NCBI GenBank assembly: GCA_951804985.1
Contig: OX638131.1
Location: 58,496,351 to 58,560,350 of the forward strand
Direction: 5' to 3'
Source: Dryomyza anilis
Lineage: Eukaryota; Arthropoda; Insecta; Diptera; Dryomyzidae
Length of the DNA stretch: 64,000 nt
Under the pieces are notes generated by a model. That model searched no databases, was not told where the DNA came from, and saw only the letters and a list, made by a program, of their open reading frames with translations. Positions 63,981-64,000 of the stretch are shown in pieces. Made by a program: the position numbers and the translations under genes. Each line of letters starts with the position of its first letter. Positions within the stretch are counted from its first letter, which is position 1.

Positions 63981-64000
63981 AACGAGTTGGGAAAGTTAGG
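63981..64000 (+). mobile_element. Start of a DINE-1-like copy, cut by the window edge
   Basis: CGAGTTGGGAAAGTTAGG resembles the opening CCAGTTGGGAAGGTTAG of copies B and C. Only about 18 bases are visible. Confidence 0.4.

Overview
The window looks like a gene-poor, AT-rich, transposon-packed stretch of an insect genome, most likely a higher fly (Diptera). The main clue is several copies of a DINE-1/INE-1-like repeat with the GGGTATA end and GACA/GACGGACA tracts that I associate with flies. Jockey-, I-, CR1- and RTE-type LINEs, a tRNA-derived SINE, short introns (63-82 nt) and many hAT-type elements fit this. I found no host protein-coding gene.

Region 1-4.98 kb: unassigned sequence, a degenerate GC-rich repeat block, and a foldback transposon (2862-4606). 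Region 4.98-22.7 kb: one old minus-strand I-clade LINE split into four pieces by nested insertions. These are a decayed Jockey-like LINE (5039-10181, itself carrying a SINE), a hAT-like element (10463-16523) containing a second hAT (10736-14912) that contains a decayed CR1/Jockey-type LINE, and a young full-length relative of the host LINE (16800-22278). Target-site duplications support most of these steps.

Region 22.9-32 kb: two DINE-1-like copies, one interrupted by a hAT with GGTTCC-rich ends (23236-25110) and one by a short Ty3/gypsy element with 98% identical LTRs (25941-29779). After them comes an I-LINE gag fragment interrupted by a hAT-type hairpin element (30667-31800). Region 32-49 kb: mostly anonymous AT-rich DNA with a cluster of CCCAG-type and other MITEs, a 5'-inverted RTE fragment, a Harbinger-like element, a second SINE copy, and an uninterrupted DINE-1-like copy that serves as the empty site for the gypsy insertion.

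Region 49104-63584: a complete-looking Polinton/Maverick element of 14,481 bp, with a 6-bp target duplication and near-identical inverted repeats of about 1.42 kb. It encodes an adenain-like protease, double-jelly-roll major capsid protein, candidate minor capsid protein, retroviral-type integrase with chromodomain, packaging ATPase, protein-primed-type DNA polymerase B and several small proteins. Integrase and polymerase would copy and insert the element; capsid proteins, protease and ATPase form a virus-like morphogenesis module. Three genes (polymerase, a small C2H2 zinc-finger gene and the gene next to the right repeat) appear to contain short introns. Both terminal repeats carry the same inward-facing TATA sequence, so each repeat seems to drive the first gene on its side.
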